DNA of 64,000 nt from Natronosporangium hydrolyticum (GTDB taxonomy: Bacteria; Actinomycetota; Actinomycetes; Mycobacteriales; Micromonosporaceae): contig NZ_CP070499.1 in NCBI RefSeq assembly GCF_016925615.1, positions 806,001 to 870,000 on the forward strand, in the 5' to 3' direction. Position 1 is the stretch's first letter; each line of letters opens with the position of its first letter. The translations under genes and the position numbers were made by a program. This document shows positions 26,294 through 34,746 of the stretch, one piece after another. Below the pieces are notes generated by a model. The model worked only from the letters and a program-made list of their open reading frames with translations, was not told the DNA's origin and made no database searches.

Positions 26294-27241
26294 CTAGTCC
26301 AGGGTGACGTAGTCGGGGCCGGAGTAGTGCCCGGTGGCCAGCCGCTGGCGCTGCATCAACAGGTCGTTCAGCAGCGTCGAGGCGCCGAATCGGAACCAGG
26401 CCGGGTCGAGCCACTCGGCCCCGGCGACCTCGTTGACCAGCACCAGGTAGCGGATGGCGTCTTTCGCCGACCGGATCCCACCGGCGGCCTTCACCCCCAC
26501 CTGGCGGCCGGTCACGTCGCGGGCGTCGCGCACCGCCTCCAGCAACACCATGGTCACCGGCAACGTGGCGGCGGGCTGCACCTTGCCGGTGGAGGTCTTG
26601 ACGACATCGGCGCCGGCGAGGATGGCCAGCCACGCGGCCCGCCGGACGTTGTCGTAGGTGACCAGCTCCCCGGTCTCCAGGATCACCTTGAGGTGGGCCT
26701 CGCCGCAGGCCTGTTTGACCGCCGCGATCTCCTCGTAGACCTCCAGGTAGCGGCCGGCCAGGAACGCCCCCCGGTTGATCACCATGTCGATCTCATCGGC
26801 GCCCGCGGCGACCGCCTCGGCGGTCTCCGTGAGCCGCCCCGGCAGCGGCGACTGGCCGGCCGGGAACGCGGTCGCGACGCTTGCCACGTGCACGCCGGAC
26901 CCGGCCAGCGCATCGGCGGCGACCGGCACCAGCGCCGGGTAGACGCAGACCGCCGCCACCGGTGGGCAGGTCGGGTCGGTGGGGTCGGGGCGCTGCGCCT
27001 TGGCGCAGAGCGCCCGCACCTTACCGGGGGTGTCGGCGCCCTCAAGCGTGGTCAGGTCGATCATCCGGACTGCGAGGTCGAGCGCCCACGCCTTCGCGGT
27101 GGTCTTGATCGAACGGGTGGCGAGGCCGGCCGCCCGCTGCTCGGCGCCGACCTGGTCGACCCCGGGAAGCCCGTGCAGAAAGGCCCGCAGCGCCGTCTGC
27201 GACCCCGCCACCTCCGCCAGTGGTGCCGCCGTAGCCGTCAT
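26294..27241 (-). CDS. deoC: Deoxyribose-phosphate aldolase
   Basis: This 315-residue class I aldolase cleaves 2-deoxyribose 5-phosphate to acetaldehyde and glyceraldehyde 3-phosphate. The Schiff-base Lys lies in GADVVKTSTGKVQPAATLP. The second conserved Lys follows in VGVKAAGGIRSAKDAIRYL, and the earlier AAVCVYPALVPVAADAL and DEIDMVINRGAFLAG strands are present. It is about 90 residues longer at the N-terminus than E. coli DeoC (259), as in many actinobacteria (RSIKTTAKAWALDLAVRMIDLTTLEGADTPGKV). It is the first gene of the leftward group with the two aldehyde dehydrogenases, and completes the route from DeoA products. Only 37 bp separate its start from the stop of the upstream aminotransferase gene. 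Confidence 0.93.
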   Translation of the reverse strand: MTATAAPLAEVAGSQTALRAFLHGLPGVDQVGAEQRAAGLATRSIKTTAKAWALDLAVRMIDLTTLEGADTPGKVRALCAKAQRPDPTDPTCPPVAAVCVYPALVPVAADALAGSGVHVASVATAFPAGQSPLPGRLTETAEAVAAGADEIDMVINRGAFLAGRYLEVYEEIAAVKQACGEAHLKVILETGELVTYDNVRRAAWLAILAGADVVKTSTGKVQPAATLPVTMVLLEAVRDARDVTGRQVGVKAAGGIRSAKDAIRYLVLVNEVAGAEWLDPAWFRFGASTLLNDLLMQRQRLATGHYSGPDYVTLD

Positions 27242-27278
27242 GCCCCGCAGTGTACGTGGGGGGACTCGGCGTAGGTGA

Positions 27279-28475
27279 TCACCGGCCAGAGGCGAGCTCG
27301 AAGACTACCGGGTCCAACCGGTCGAACGCCTCGGTGAGGATCTCCCGGGAGGTGGCGAAGCTGATCCGGACATGCCCCGCGGCGCCCGGACCGAACCACC
27401 GGGGCGAGCCGGGCACCAGCGCCACCTTCGCCTTGTGCTCGAAGTGCTGGCACAGGTGCTCGGCGTCCGGGTCGAGGCGGGACAGGTCGGGGAAGGCCAC
27501 GAAGGTGCCCTGCGGCGGGCGAGTGGCGACGCCCGGCCACCGCCGTAGCCGACCCAGCACCAGGTCGCGCTGCTTACGCAGGTGGCTGAGGAACTCGGCG
27601 AGCCACGGCTCCCCCGCCTGCATCGCCGCGACCGCGGCCACCTGCGAGAGCACGCTCACTCCGGCGGCGGTGCTGCGGACATCCGCGGCGGTCACGATCT
27701 CCTCGCGCCAGGTCGGATCGGTGCAGAGCACCGCCCCGACCCGCAGGCCCGCGAGCGCGAAGTTCTTCGAGAAGCCGTAGATCGTCACGGTCTGCGCGGC
27801 GATCTCGGGGGCGAGCGCCGCCACGCTCGTACACCGGTGCGGCGGGTAGGTGATGTCGGCCCACACCTCATCGCTGAGCAGCCGCAGCCGGTGTCTGACG
27901 GCCCAGCGGGCGACCGCCTGCAGCCACCGCCGGGTAGGGACCGTCCCCCACGGATTGTGCGGATTGCATAACCAGACCATCCGGGTCCGGGAGGTGAGCC
28001 GGGCGCCGAGTGCGGCGACGTAATCGGTCGCCGTGGTCTTCGGCGCCAGCGGCACCCGGACCGGGATCGCGCCAGCGCGGCGGATCGCGTGCTCGAACAG
28101 AAAATCCACCGGATCCGGGATCAACACCTCGTCGCCGGGGGCGAGGCTCGCCCTGGCCACGACCGTCATCGCGGCGGCGGCGCTGTCGGTGGCCAGCACC
28201 GCGGTGGGCTCGTACGGCACGCCGCGGCGCTCGGTATACCACTGCGCCAGCGTCGCCCGGAACTCTGGGAGCCCTTCCGGCGGGCCGTAGTTGAACAGCC
28301 CGTCGGCCACGAACTGGGTCAGCCGCTCCCGTACCGCCGGGCTGACCGGAAAGTCGCTGTCGGCCGCGGTCAACGGAATCACATCGTCCGGTTGCTGCGC
28401 CCACCGCAGGTTGTACGCCCGGCGGCGCAGCAACTCGCGCGGCACCGCTGCGTCGCTGAACTCGGCTCCGGCCAT
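27279..28475 (-). CDS. PLP-dependent aminotransferase, MalY/PatB (C-S lyase) type
   Basis: This 398-residue fold-type I PLP enzyme has NPHNPWGTVPTRRWL (substrate/cofactor Asn region) and RLLSDEVWADITYPPHR, with the PLP-binding Asp. The Schiff-base Lys is in IYGFSKNFALAGLRVGA, and the carboxylate-binding Arg in AAGHVRISFATSREIL. The DEVWADI stretch and the opening PLTAADSDFPVSPAVRERL place it in the MalY/PatB group of cystathionine beta-lyase-like enzymes rather than aspartate aminotransferases. Cystathionine or cysteine conjugates are possible substrates; none is proven. It sits between deoC and a flavoprotein monooxygenase, all leftward with gaps below 40 bp, so co-transcription is likely. 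Confidence 0.82.
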   Translation of the reverse strand: MAGAEFSDAAVPRELLRRRAYNLRWAQQPDDVIPLTAADSDFPVSPAVRERLTQFVADGLFNYGPPEGLPEFRATLAQWYTERRGVPYEPTAVLATDSAAAAMTVVARASLAPGDEVLIPDPVDFLFEHAIRRAGAIPVRVPLAPKTTATDYVAALGARLTSRTRMVWLCNPHNPWGTVPTRRWLQAVARWAVRHRLRLLSDEVWADITYPPHRCTSVAALAPEIAAQTVTIYGFSKNFALAGLRVGAVLCTDPTWREEIVTAADVRSTAAGVSVLSQVAAVAAMQAGEPWLAEFLSHLRKQRDLVLGRLRRWPGVATRPPQGTFVAFPDLSRLDPDAEHLCQHFEHKAKVALVPGSPRWFGPGAAGHVRISFATSREILTEAFDRLDPVVFELASGR

Positions 28476-28492
28476 CTCTGTCCCCTAGCCAA

Positions 28493-29578
28493 CTATGTGG
28501 AGACCGGGAGCAGGTCGTCGGCCCGGCCGTCCGGTTGTAGAAACCGGCGTGTCAGCTCCCGCCCCTGCCCGATGTACGGAGCACACCGCGCTCGGCACGA
28601 GGCGGAGTACGTCTCCAGCGCCGCCGGAAGCGAGCAGTGCTGCTCCAGTGCGGAGGCCAGATCCCGTACGCCCGCGATTGCGGCGGCGACACCCTGACTC
28701 GTGAACGGGAGCAGCGGGTGGGCAGCGTCGCCGACCAGCGCCAGATTACCGGAGTGGAGCCGGGGGAGGAGGTCGGTATCGACCGGCTGCCACAGATGCG
28801 CCTGGGAGAAGTCGGTGGCGCGTAGCAGCGAGGGCAGCGGGTGGCCCCAGTCGCCGATCAGCTGGTGAGCCAACGCCCGGGTCGGGTCGGGGGTAGCGGG
28901 CGGGGTGAACCGGAACCGGTCGAACTGGATGAACCAGACCACCGTGTCGTCGCCGACCGGCAGGATGCCGGCGGCGAGACCAGGGATGGCGAACTTGTGG
29001 AAATCCGAACCCGCCCAGGCGCTGATCGCGGGATCGTGGGCGTACGCGACCACCTCCCACACCCGGGCCGGGCGGTGCGGCCAAGCCGGGTAGAGCGTCT
29101 GCCGGGCGACCGAACGGGCACCGTCGGCGGCCAGATAGAGGTCGGCCCGCAGTTGCCACGCGTCATCCAGGTCGTTGGTCAGCAGCGCCGCGCCGACTCC
29201 GCCGTCGCGGGCGCGGGTCAGCCCGGTCAAGGCGGTGCCGGCGACCATGGTCTCGGCGGGTAGCGCGTGCCGCAGCGCCGCGACCAGGTCCGCCCGGCGC
29301 ATCCCCCGCCATCCGGTCGGCATCGGCCGGGTATGTGCCAGCGTGCCGTCCGGGCGGTACCGGCAGAACTCCCGCAGCGGGACGCCGGCGCGGGCCGCGG
29401 TGTCCGGCAGGCCCAGCGCCTGGAGGTCGGCGAGCGCCTGGGCCGACATGATGAAGCCGAGCCCGCCAGCGGCGCCGCGGTGCCGTCGCTCGTAGACCCG
29501 GCAGTGGTTGACCCGCCGGTGCAGGGCGGCGGCGGCGGTCAATCCGGCGACACCGGCACCGAAGATCGCCACCCTCAT
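28493..29578 (-). CDS. FAD-dependent monooxygenase (PHBH-fold)
   Basis: This 361-residue flavoprotein has the three landmarks of group A flavin monooxygenases. The Rossmann GxGxxG is VAIFGAGVAGLTAAAAL at the N-terminus. A DG-type segment (LYLAADGARSVARQTLYP) lies in the middle, and the GD motif is LALVGDAAHPLLPFTSQGVAAAI near residue 285. The opening is complete (ATG 29578). The gene is somewhat shorter than salicylate-hydroxylase relatives (about 390-400), but no motif is missing. No partner reductase is needed in this class. The substrate is unknown, probably an aromatic or a small natural product; the neighbours do not settle it. It is the first gene of the leftward group ending at 20754. 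Confidence 0.85.
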   Translation of the reverse strand: MRVAIFGAGVAGLTAAAALHRRVNHCRVYERRHRGAAGGLGFIMSAQALADLQALGLPDTAARAGVPLREFCRYRPDGTLAHTRPMPTGWRGMRRADLVAALRHALPAETMVAGTALTGLTRARDGGVGAALLTNDLDDAWQLRADLYLAADGARSVARQTLYPAWPHRPARVWEVVAYAHDPAISAWAGSDFHKFAIPGLAAGILPVGDDTVVWFIQFDRFRFTPPATPDPTRALAHQLIGDWGHPLPSLLRATDFSQAHLWQPVDTDLLPRLHSGNLALVGDAAHPLLPFTSQGVAAAIAGVRDLASALEQHCSLPAALETYSASCRARCAPYIGQGRELTRRFLQPDGRADDLLPVST

Positions 29579-29912
29579 GAGGCCATCGCCACAGTCGTCG
29601 GCGGATCGTCGGCTGCCCGCGGTCGCGGGCAGCCGTTATCAGGGACGACGGGTCGTGGTCGGACCGTTCTGAGTAGTCGCAACAGTCGTCCCCGCCCGTG
29701 CCAGTGTCCATCGACTCCATGCAATGGTGACGTGGCGGCGCGTGACCCGCAAGCCGGCGATAGTCAGCTCCCGCGCTGACGCTGCTGCCCATTTCGGCCG
29801 TACCCTGCGGATACCTGAGTTGGTCGAACTCCAACTGTCGGAGATGCGTCGGCCGTGATTTACCCCAGCTACCACCTCCGGCAGCTCACCACCGGCCGGA
29901 TAGGTTGAGCCG
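29579..29912. other. Divergent intergenic region between the monooxygenase and upp
   Basis: No gene is visible in these 334 bases. A tight hairpin with 11-bp perfect arms (GGCTGCCCGCG at 29611-29621 and its complement at 29624-29634) lies 33-56 bp upstream of the monooxygenase start, so it would be in that gene's 5' leader. Closer to upp is an inverted repeat AGTTGG/CCAACT (29818-29823 and 29831-29836). Both are candidate regulatory elements without an assigned factor. No convincing -35/-10 pair was found. Confidence 0.5.
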
Positions 29913-30545
29913 GTGGACGTACACGTCGTGGATCATCCGTTGGCGCAGACCCGGCTCACCGCGCTGCGCGCCGCCGGCACCGACGCCGGGTCCTTCCGGG
30001 CCGCGCTGCACGACCTGACCACCATGCTGGTCTATGAAGCGACCCGGTCGGTGGCGGTCGCCCGGTTCCCGATCGTCACCCCGGTAGCGCCGACCGAAGG
30101 GGTACGGGTGGCCGACCCGCCGCTGCTGGTGCCGGTGCTGCGAGCCGGGCTCGGGATGGCGGACGCGGCGCTCGCGCTGCTCCCGGAGTCGTCGATGGGG
30201 TTCGTCGGGCTGGCCCGGGATGAGTCGACCTTCGAGCCCCGGGCGTACCTGGAGTCGTTGCCGGCGGACCTGACCGGCTTGTCGGTGCTGGTGCTGGATC
30301 CGATGCTGGCGACCGGCGGCTCGCTGGAGCACTGCTGCCGGCTGCTGGCTGACCGCGGCTGCCGGGATATCACGGTGCTCTGCGTGCTGGCGGCCCCGGA
30401 GGGGGTCGAGCGGCTGCGCCGGGCGGGCCTGCCGTTGCGGCTGGTCACCGCGGCGATCGACACGCGCCTCAACGAGCAGGCGTTCATCGTCCCCGGGTTG
30501 GGCGACGCGGGCGACCGGCAATTCGGCGGCATGCCCCGCTTCTAG
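29913..30545 (+). CDS. upp: Uracil phosphoribosyltransferase
   Basis: This 210-residue enzyme makes UMP from uracil and PRPP. Family landmarks are [17 protein letters not shown] near the start, [25 protein letters not shown] and the PRPP-binding loop [20 protein letters not shown]. The C-terminal uracil-binding stretch is [15 protein letters not shown]. The length matches bacterial Upp (about 208-210). The start is GTG 29913, about 8 bp after AGGTTGAG. It recycles uracil released by nucleoside phosphorylase (DeoA and others) encoded nearby. It is followed by a strong nested hairpin that probably stops transcription before the convergent GH65 gene. Confidence 0.95.
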   Translation: MDVHVVDHPLAQTRLTALRAAGTDAGSFRAALHDLTTMLVYEATRSVAVARFPIVTPVAPTEGVRVADPPLLVPVLRAGLGMADAALALLPESSMGFVGLARDESTFEPRAYLESLPADLTGLSVLVLDPMLATGGSLEHCCRLLADRGCRDITVLCVLAAPEGVERLRRAGLPLRLVTAAIDTRLNEQAFIVPGLGDAGDRQFGGMPRF

Positions 30546-30562
30546 ATCCGCAACTTGGTTTG

Positions 30563-30623
30563 CCGGGGAGGGATCTTGCGTACAGATAAGTCCGACTTAT
30601 CCGGGCGCAAGATCCCTCCCCGG
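30563..30623. terminator. Nested perfect inverted repeat, likely bidirectional terminator
   Basis: An 18-bp perfect pair of arms (30563-30580 and 30606-30623, CCGGGGAGGGATCTTGCG and its complement) encloses a second 8-bp hairpin (GATAAGTC, 30585-30592, and GACTTATC, 30594-30601). It lies exactly between the convergent stops of upp (30545) and the GH65 gene (30641), where a two-way terminator is expected. There is no T-tract, as is common for actinobacterial terminators. The size and perfect match also fit a dispersed intergenic repeat family. Confidence 0.7.
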
Positions 30624-30640
30624 CCACCCAGGAGCGTCTA

Positions 30641-33040
30641 CTACTCGGGTTCGGAGACGAAGTAGGAGCGGCGGACCGGGGCGCGCCCTGGTGGCTGCTG
30701 TGGCTCCGGACCGGCCACGGTCGCATCCTCCGGGATCGGTCGGGTGACCGGCTTGCCGATCGCCACCGTCACCGGCTCGCCATGGTGGAGCAGCTCCATC
30801 CGAGAACCGTCCTCGTGGTCACCTTCGCGCAGGAAGTAGGTGACCTCATCGGGCCGCACACTGACCCGCAGCCGGAGTCCGCGCCACAGCAGCGAGAAGT
30901 CGAGCCGGCCGATCCGGCTGGGCAGCCGCGGCGCGAATGAGAGCACCCCGTCGTGGTCGCGCATCCCGCCGAACCCGGCTACCAGCGCGATCCAGGCGCC
31001 GGCGAGCGCCGCCAGGTGCACCCCGTCGCTGGTGTTGGCGTGGGAGTCGTGCAGGTCGATCAGCGCCGCCTCGCCCAGGTAGTCGTGGGCCAACTCCAGG
31101 TGGCCGGTCTCCGCGGCGAGCACCGCCTGGGTGCAGGCAGAGAGAGAGGAGTCGCGGACCGTCCGGGCCTCGTAATACTGGAAGTTGCGTTCCTTCTGCT
31201 CGTTGGTGAAGGCGTCGCCCCGCCAGTGCATCGCCAGCACCAGGTCGGCCTGCTTGATCACCTGCCGCCGGTAGATGTCGAAGTACGGGTGGGTGAGCAG
31301 CAGCGGGTAGTCCTCGGGCTTGGTGGAGGCGAAGTCCCACTCCTGGAACCGGGTGAACCCCTCAACCTGCTGGTGGACCCCCAGCTCCTCGTCGAAGGGG
31401 ACGACCATGGCGCGGGACGCGTCCCGCCACGAGGCGGCCTCCTCCTCGTCCACGCCGAGGCTGCGCGCCAACTCCGGGTGGCGGGCGGCGGCCTCGGCGG
31501 CGCCGAGCATGTTCCGCTGTGCCATCAGGTTGGTGTAGAGGTTGTCGTTGAAGACAGCGGTGTACTCGTCCGGGCCGGTCACCCCGTCGATGTGGAACTG
31601 GCCGTGACGGTCGTGGTGCCCCAACGAACGCCACAGGCGGGCGGTCTCCACCAACAGTTCCAGGCCGACCTCGCGTTCGAAGGCCTCATCGCCGGTGACC
31701 TGGATGTAGCGCATGGTGGCGTCGGCGATGTCAGCTCCGATGTGGAAGGCTGCGGTGCCCGCGGGCCAGTAGCCCGAACACTCCTGGCCGCGGATGGTCC
31801 GCCAGGGGAAGGCGGCGCCCCGGAGGCCGAGCGTGCGGGCGCGCTCCCGGGCTAGGTCGAGGGTGGCGTGACGCCATCGAAGCACCTGGGCGGCGGCCTG
31901 TGGCTTGGTGTAGATCAACACCGGGAGCGCGAACATCTCGGTATCCCAGAACACATGTCCGTCGTACCCGGGGCCGGTGAGCCCCTTGGCGGGGATCGGC
32001 CGCATCTCGTTGCGGGCGCCGGCCTGCAGCACGTGGAACATGCCGAACCGAACCGCCTGCTGGACCTCGGGGTCGCCCTCCACCTTGACGTCGGCGGCGT
32101 CCCAGAAGGTGTCGAGGTACTCGCGTTGGTCGCGGCACAACCCTTCCCAGCCGGTGAAGCGGGCAGCGGCGAGCGCCGCCCCGACCTGGTCCCGCAGCGC
32201 GGGTACCGACCGCTGGCTGGACCACCCGTAGGCCAGGAATTTCACCACCCGCAGCCGCTGCCCGGGCTGGACCACGCAAGCGATGGTGGTGCGCGCCCAG
32301 TCCGGGAAGGCGTCGGTGTTTACCACCACATCCGGCGGACCATCAACCACATGGGACATAGCGGCGGCGATCCGCAGGCCGCTTACCTTGGTGCGGTGGA
32401 TGAGCAGGCCGCTGCCCCCGTTGGAGATGTGCTGCTCGGCCTGCAACGGCTCCCGGAGCGCGGCCGCGACCCGGGGGTCGGCCTTGGTGATGGGGAGCTC
32501 TTCGTTGGCGACCAGTCCGGACTGGATGACCAACCGGGCCGGGCCATCCAGTGGCTCCACGTCGTAACAGATCGCCGCGACCGCACGCTGGGTGAACGAG
32601 ACCAGCCGAGTCGAGTGGACCCGGATCGCACGGCCGGCGGGGGAGACCCAGTCGACCTTTCGTTCGACGGTGCCGGACCGCAGGTCCAGCACCCGTTCGT
32701 GGGAGCGCAGTTCGCCGTAGCGGACGTCGAAGGGCTCGTCGTCGACGAGCAGCCGGATCAGCTTGCCGTTGGTGACGTTTACCACGGTCTGACCCTCTTC
32801 GGGGTAGCCGTAGCCCGCCTCAGCGTGGGGCAAAGGACGGAGCTCGTAGAACGAGTTCAGGTAACTGCCGGGCAGCCCGTGCGGTTCCCCCTCGTCGAGG
32901 TTGCCGCGCAGCCCGACGTGCCCGTTGGACAACGCGAAGACCGACTCGGACTGAGCGAGTACGTCCAGGTCGAGTCGGGTTTCGCGGACGTGCCAGGGCT
33001 CCACGGGGTATGCACGTTCACGGATCATCGCGGGCTCCAT
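30641..33040 (-). CDS. Glycoside hydrolase family 65 phosphorylase (maltose/trehalose/kojibiose type)
   Basis: This 799-residue GH65 enzyme starts with the N-terminal beta-sandwich ([49 protein letters not shown]). The (alpha/alpha)6 barrel contains [20 protein letters not shown], the general-acid Glu in [18 protein letters not shown], and the phosphate-binding AEKQADL-like stretch [11 protein letters not shown]. The C-terminal sheet includes [16 protein letters not shown]. These enzymes phosphorolyse alpha-linked glucose disaccharides to glucose and beta-glucose 1-phosphate. The adjoining beta-phosphoglucomutase gene, whose stop overlaps this start, supports this. The pair resembles mycobacterial Rv3400-Rv3401. 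The disaccharide specificity cannot be read by eye. ATG 33028, giving an ATGA overlap, is an alternative to 33040. Confidence 0.9.
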   Translation of the reverse strand: MEPAMIRERAYPVEPWHVRETRLDLDVLAQSESVFALSNGHVGLRGNLDEGEPHGLPGSYLNSFYELRPLPHAEAGYGYPEEGQTVVNVTNGKLIRLLVDDEPFDVRYGELRSHERVLDLRSGTVERKVDWVSPAGRAIRVHSTRLVSFTQRAVAAICYDVEPLDGPARLVIQSGLVANEELPITKADPRVAAALREPLQAEQHISNGGSGLLIHRTKVSGLRIAAAMSHVVDGPPDVVVNTDAFPDWARTTIACVVQPGQRLRVVKFLAYGWSSQRSVPALRDQVGAALAAARFTGWEGLCRDQREYLDTFWDAADVKVEGDPEVQQAVRFGMFHVLQAGARNEMRPIPAKGLTGPGYDGHVFWDTEMFALPVLIYTKPQAAAQVLRWRHATLDLARERARTLGLRGAAFPWRTIRGQECSGYWPAGTAAFHIGADIADATMRYIQVTGDEAFEREVGLELLVETARLWRSLGHHDRHGQFHIDGVTGPDEYTAVFNDNLYTNLMAQRNMLGAAEAAARHPELARSLGVDEEEAASWRDASRAMVVPFDEELGVHQQVEGFTRFQEWDFASTKPEDYPLLLTHPYFDIYRRQVIKQADLVLAMHWRGDAFTNEQKERNFQYYEARTVRDSSLSACTQAVLAAETGHLELAHDYLGEAALIDLHDSHANTSDGVHLAALAGAWIALVAGFGGMRDHDGVLSFAPRLPSRIGRLDFSLLWRGLRLRVSVRPDEVTYFLREGDHEDGSRMELLHHGEPVTVAIGKPVTRPIPEDATVAGPEPQQPPGRAPVRRSYFVSEPE

Positions 33041-33810
33041 TGTGGTTGGTCATTGGCCTGGGAAGGGGCGCCGTCGCTGAGTAGCTCGGCGAGATCGCGG
33101 ACCACAATATCCGCGCCATGCCGCTTCAAGGCCTCGGCCTGTCCCACCCGGTCGACGCCGACCACGTACCCGAAGCCGCCAGCTCGGCCGGCCTCTACAC
33201 CGGCGATCGCGTCCTCGAAGACCGCAGCCTCAGCGGGCGCGACCCCGAGCTGCTCGGCGGCGGTCAGGAAGGTGTCGGGCGCCGGCTTGCCGCGCAGCCC
33301 CACCTCCCGCGCGGTGACGCCGTCCACGCGTACCTCCAGCAGGTCCGCCAGGCCGGCGGCGGCGACCACCTCGCGGCAATTGGCGCTGGCGGAGACGACC
33401 GCCCGGCGCAGCCCGGCGGCGGTTACCGCTTGTAGATAGGCCACCGACCCCGGGAAGGCGGCGACCCCTCGCTCGCGAAGCTGCGCGAGCAGCAGGACGT
33501 TCTTGCGGTTTCCCAAGCCGTGGACGGTGTCGGAGCTGCCCGGGTCGTCCGGTTCCCCCTCCGGCAACGTGACGCCGCGGCTGGTCAGGAAAGACCGGAC
33601 GCCGTCCGCGCGGGTCTTTCCGTCCACGTACGTGTGGTAGTCGTGGCCAGGGTCGAATGGTACGAACGGCTCCCCAGTAGTCTCCGCTCGCGACTGGAGA
33701 TACTGGTTGAACGTCTCTTCCCAGGCGGCCTTGTGTACCTCGGCGGTCGGGGTCAGCACCCCGTCCAGGTCGAACAGGCAGGCGCGAATATGGTCGGGCA
33801 AACCCAGCAT
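33025..33810 (-). CDS. pgmB: Beta-phosphoglucomutase family HAD hydrolase
   Basis: This 261-residue HAD-superfamily (subclass IA) protein has motif [22 protein letters not shown] with the nucleophile Asp and the general acid Asp two residues on. The Thr/Ser motif II is [14 protein letters not shown] Lys motif lies in [11 protein letters not shown], and motif IV is [20 protein letters not shown]. This pattern fits beta-phosphoglucomutases, which convert beta-glucose 1-phosphate to glucose 6-phosphate. The GH65 phosphorylase gene it overlaps would supply the substrate. ATG 33810 is chosen since the longer frame to 33879 begins with a TTG and unlikely residues. The cap domain is about normal in size. 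Trehalose-phosphate phosphatase activity is a less likely alternative. Confidence 0.88.
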   Translation of the reverse strand: MLGLPDHIRACLFDLDGVLTPTAEVHKAAWEETFNQYLQSRAETTGEPFVPFDPGHDYHTYVDGKTRADGVRSFLTSRGVTLPEGEPDDPGSSDTVHGLGNRKNVLLLAQLRERGVAAFPGSVAYLQAVTAAGLRRAVVSASANCREVVAAAGLADLLEVRVDGVTAREVGLRGKPAPDTFLTAAEQLGVAPAEAAVFEDAIAGVEAGRAGGFGYVVGVDRVGQAEALKRHGADIVVRDLAELLSDGAPSQANDQPQWSPR

Positions 33811-34001
33811 TCCTACACAGTAGCCGGGAATCGGACGGGTTGCGGGGAAGGCTCCCCCCGCCGCTACGGGTCGACCCAACGGGACAACGGGTGTCGTGGT
33901 GACTGCGTATCGTGATCTTGCCTGTGGCGTACTTCACTTTTCTCGGTAGAGAGGTTGCCAGGGCTAGCGCGCCGCGCCGCTATACGGAAAGGTGCTGGAT
34001 C

Positions 34002-34724
34002 GTGGCCGCCCTTAGCCCCCCGAGTTCCCAGCAGCGCCCGAAGGGGCATCGCCGCCGGGACCACATTCCACGGCACGTCCGTGAAGAGCACCGGATCGCC
34101 CGTACCGCGGCGGCCGGTGCCGCTGGCGCGGTCGTGATCGGCGCCGCCTTCGGGATCACCGGCGGCAACGTCGGTGGTGACGACGGCACGGTGGTCGCCG
34201 CCCCGGCGAGCAACCTCAACACTGTGCTGGACCAGCGCGCGGAGTATGCTGACGATTCGGTCTCGCGCGGGTTGGCTCGCGCCCCGCTGCCGCCCGGTGC
34301 GGTCGGAGTGACCGTGCCGCGGGCGCAGGCGCCGGAGGCGCGCCAGGTGCCCCAGGCGCCAGCTTCGCCCTCCGGCCCGCCGGCCACCTCGCTGCCGGAC
34401 ATCCCGGCCGACTGCGAGGAGTACTCCGGTAACCGGGCGATCGGTTGCGCGCTGCTCTCCGAGTTCGGGTTCGGGCTCGACCAGATGCCGGCGTTGGACT
34501 CGCTGTGGACCCGCGAGAGTGGCTGGAACCACCAAGCCCACAACGGAGGGTCCGGGGCGTACGGCATCCCGCAGGCGCTACCCGGCAACAAAATGGCCTC
34601 CGCCGGCTCCGACTGGGAGACCAACCCGGCCACCCAGATCCGGTGGGGGTTGGGCTACATCAGCGACCGCTACGGCAGCCCCGACGCCGCCTGGGCGTTC
34701 TTCCAGAACAACGGCTGGTATTAA
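34002..34724 (+). CDS. Secreted lytic transglycosylase-like protein
   Basis: This 240-residue exported protein has a basic N-terminus (residues 1-45), then a hydrophobic signal/anchor segment (TAAAGAAGAVVIGAAFGITGG, about 47-67) and a Pro/Ala-rich low-complexity region. The C-terminal SLT-like domain begins about residue 150: LLSEFGFGLDQMPALDSLWTRESGWN with the likely catalytic Glu, GSGAYGIPQALPG, and IRWGLGYISDRYGSPDAAWAF. This is the compact fold of actinobacterial transglycosylase and resuscitation-factor-like cell-wall hydrolases. It would cleave peptidoglycan outside the cell. GTG 34002 follows GGAAAGG by about 9 bp. The frame extends to 33912, but that part has no signal-like character. 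No riboswitch was recognised in the 120 bp upstream. Confidence 0.8.
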   Translation: MAALSPPSSQQRPKGHRRRDHIPRHVREEHRIARTAAAGAAGAVVIGAAFGITGGNVGGDDGTVVAAPASNLNTVLDQRAEYADDSVSRGLARAPLPPGAVGVTVPRAQAPEARQVPQAPASPSGPPATSLPDIPADCEEYSGNRAIGCALLSEFGFGLDQMPALDSLWTRESGWNHQAHNGGSGAYGIPQALPGNKMASAGSDWETNPATQIRWGLGYISDRYGSPDAAWAFFQNNGWY

Positions 34725-34746
34725 CCCGCGCGGGCCCCGGCGGGCG

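Noticed and set aside
33880-34001. Possible c-di-AMP (ydaO) riboswitch before the transglycosylase-like gene
   Set aside because: Such riboswitches often precede cell-wall hydrolase genes in actinobacteria, but the conserved loops are not present in this 122-bp stretch.
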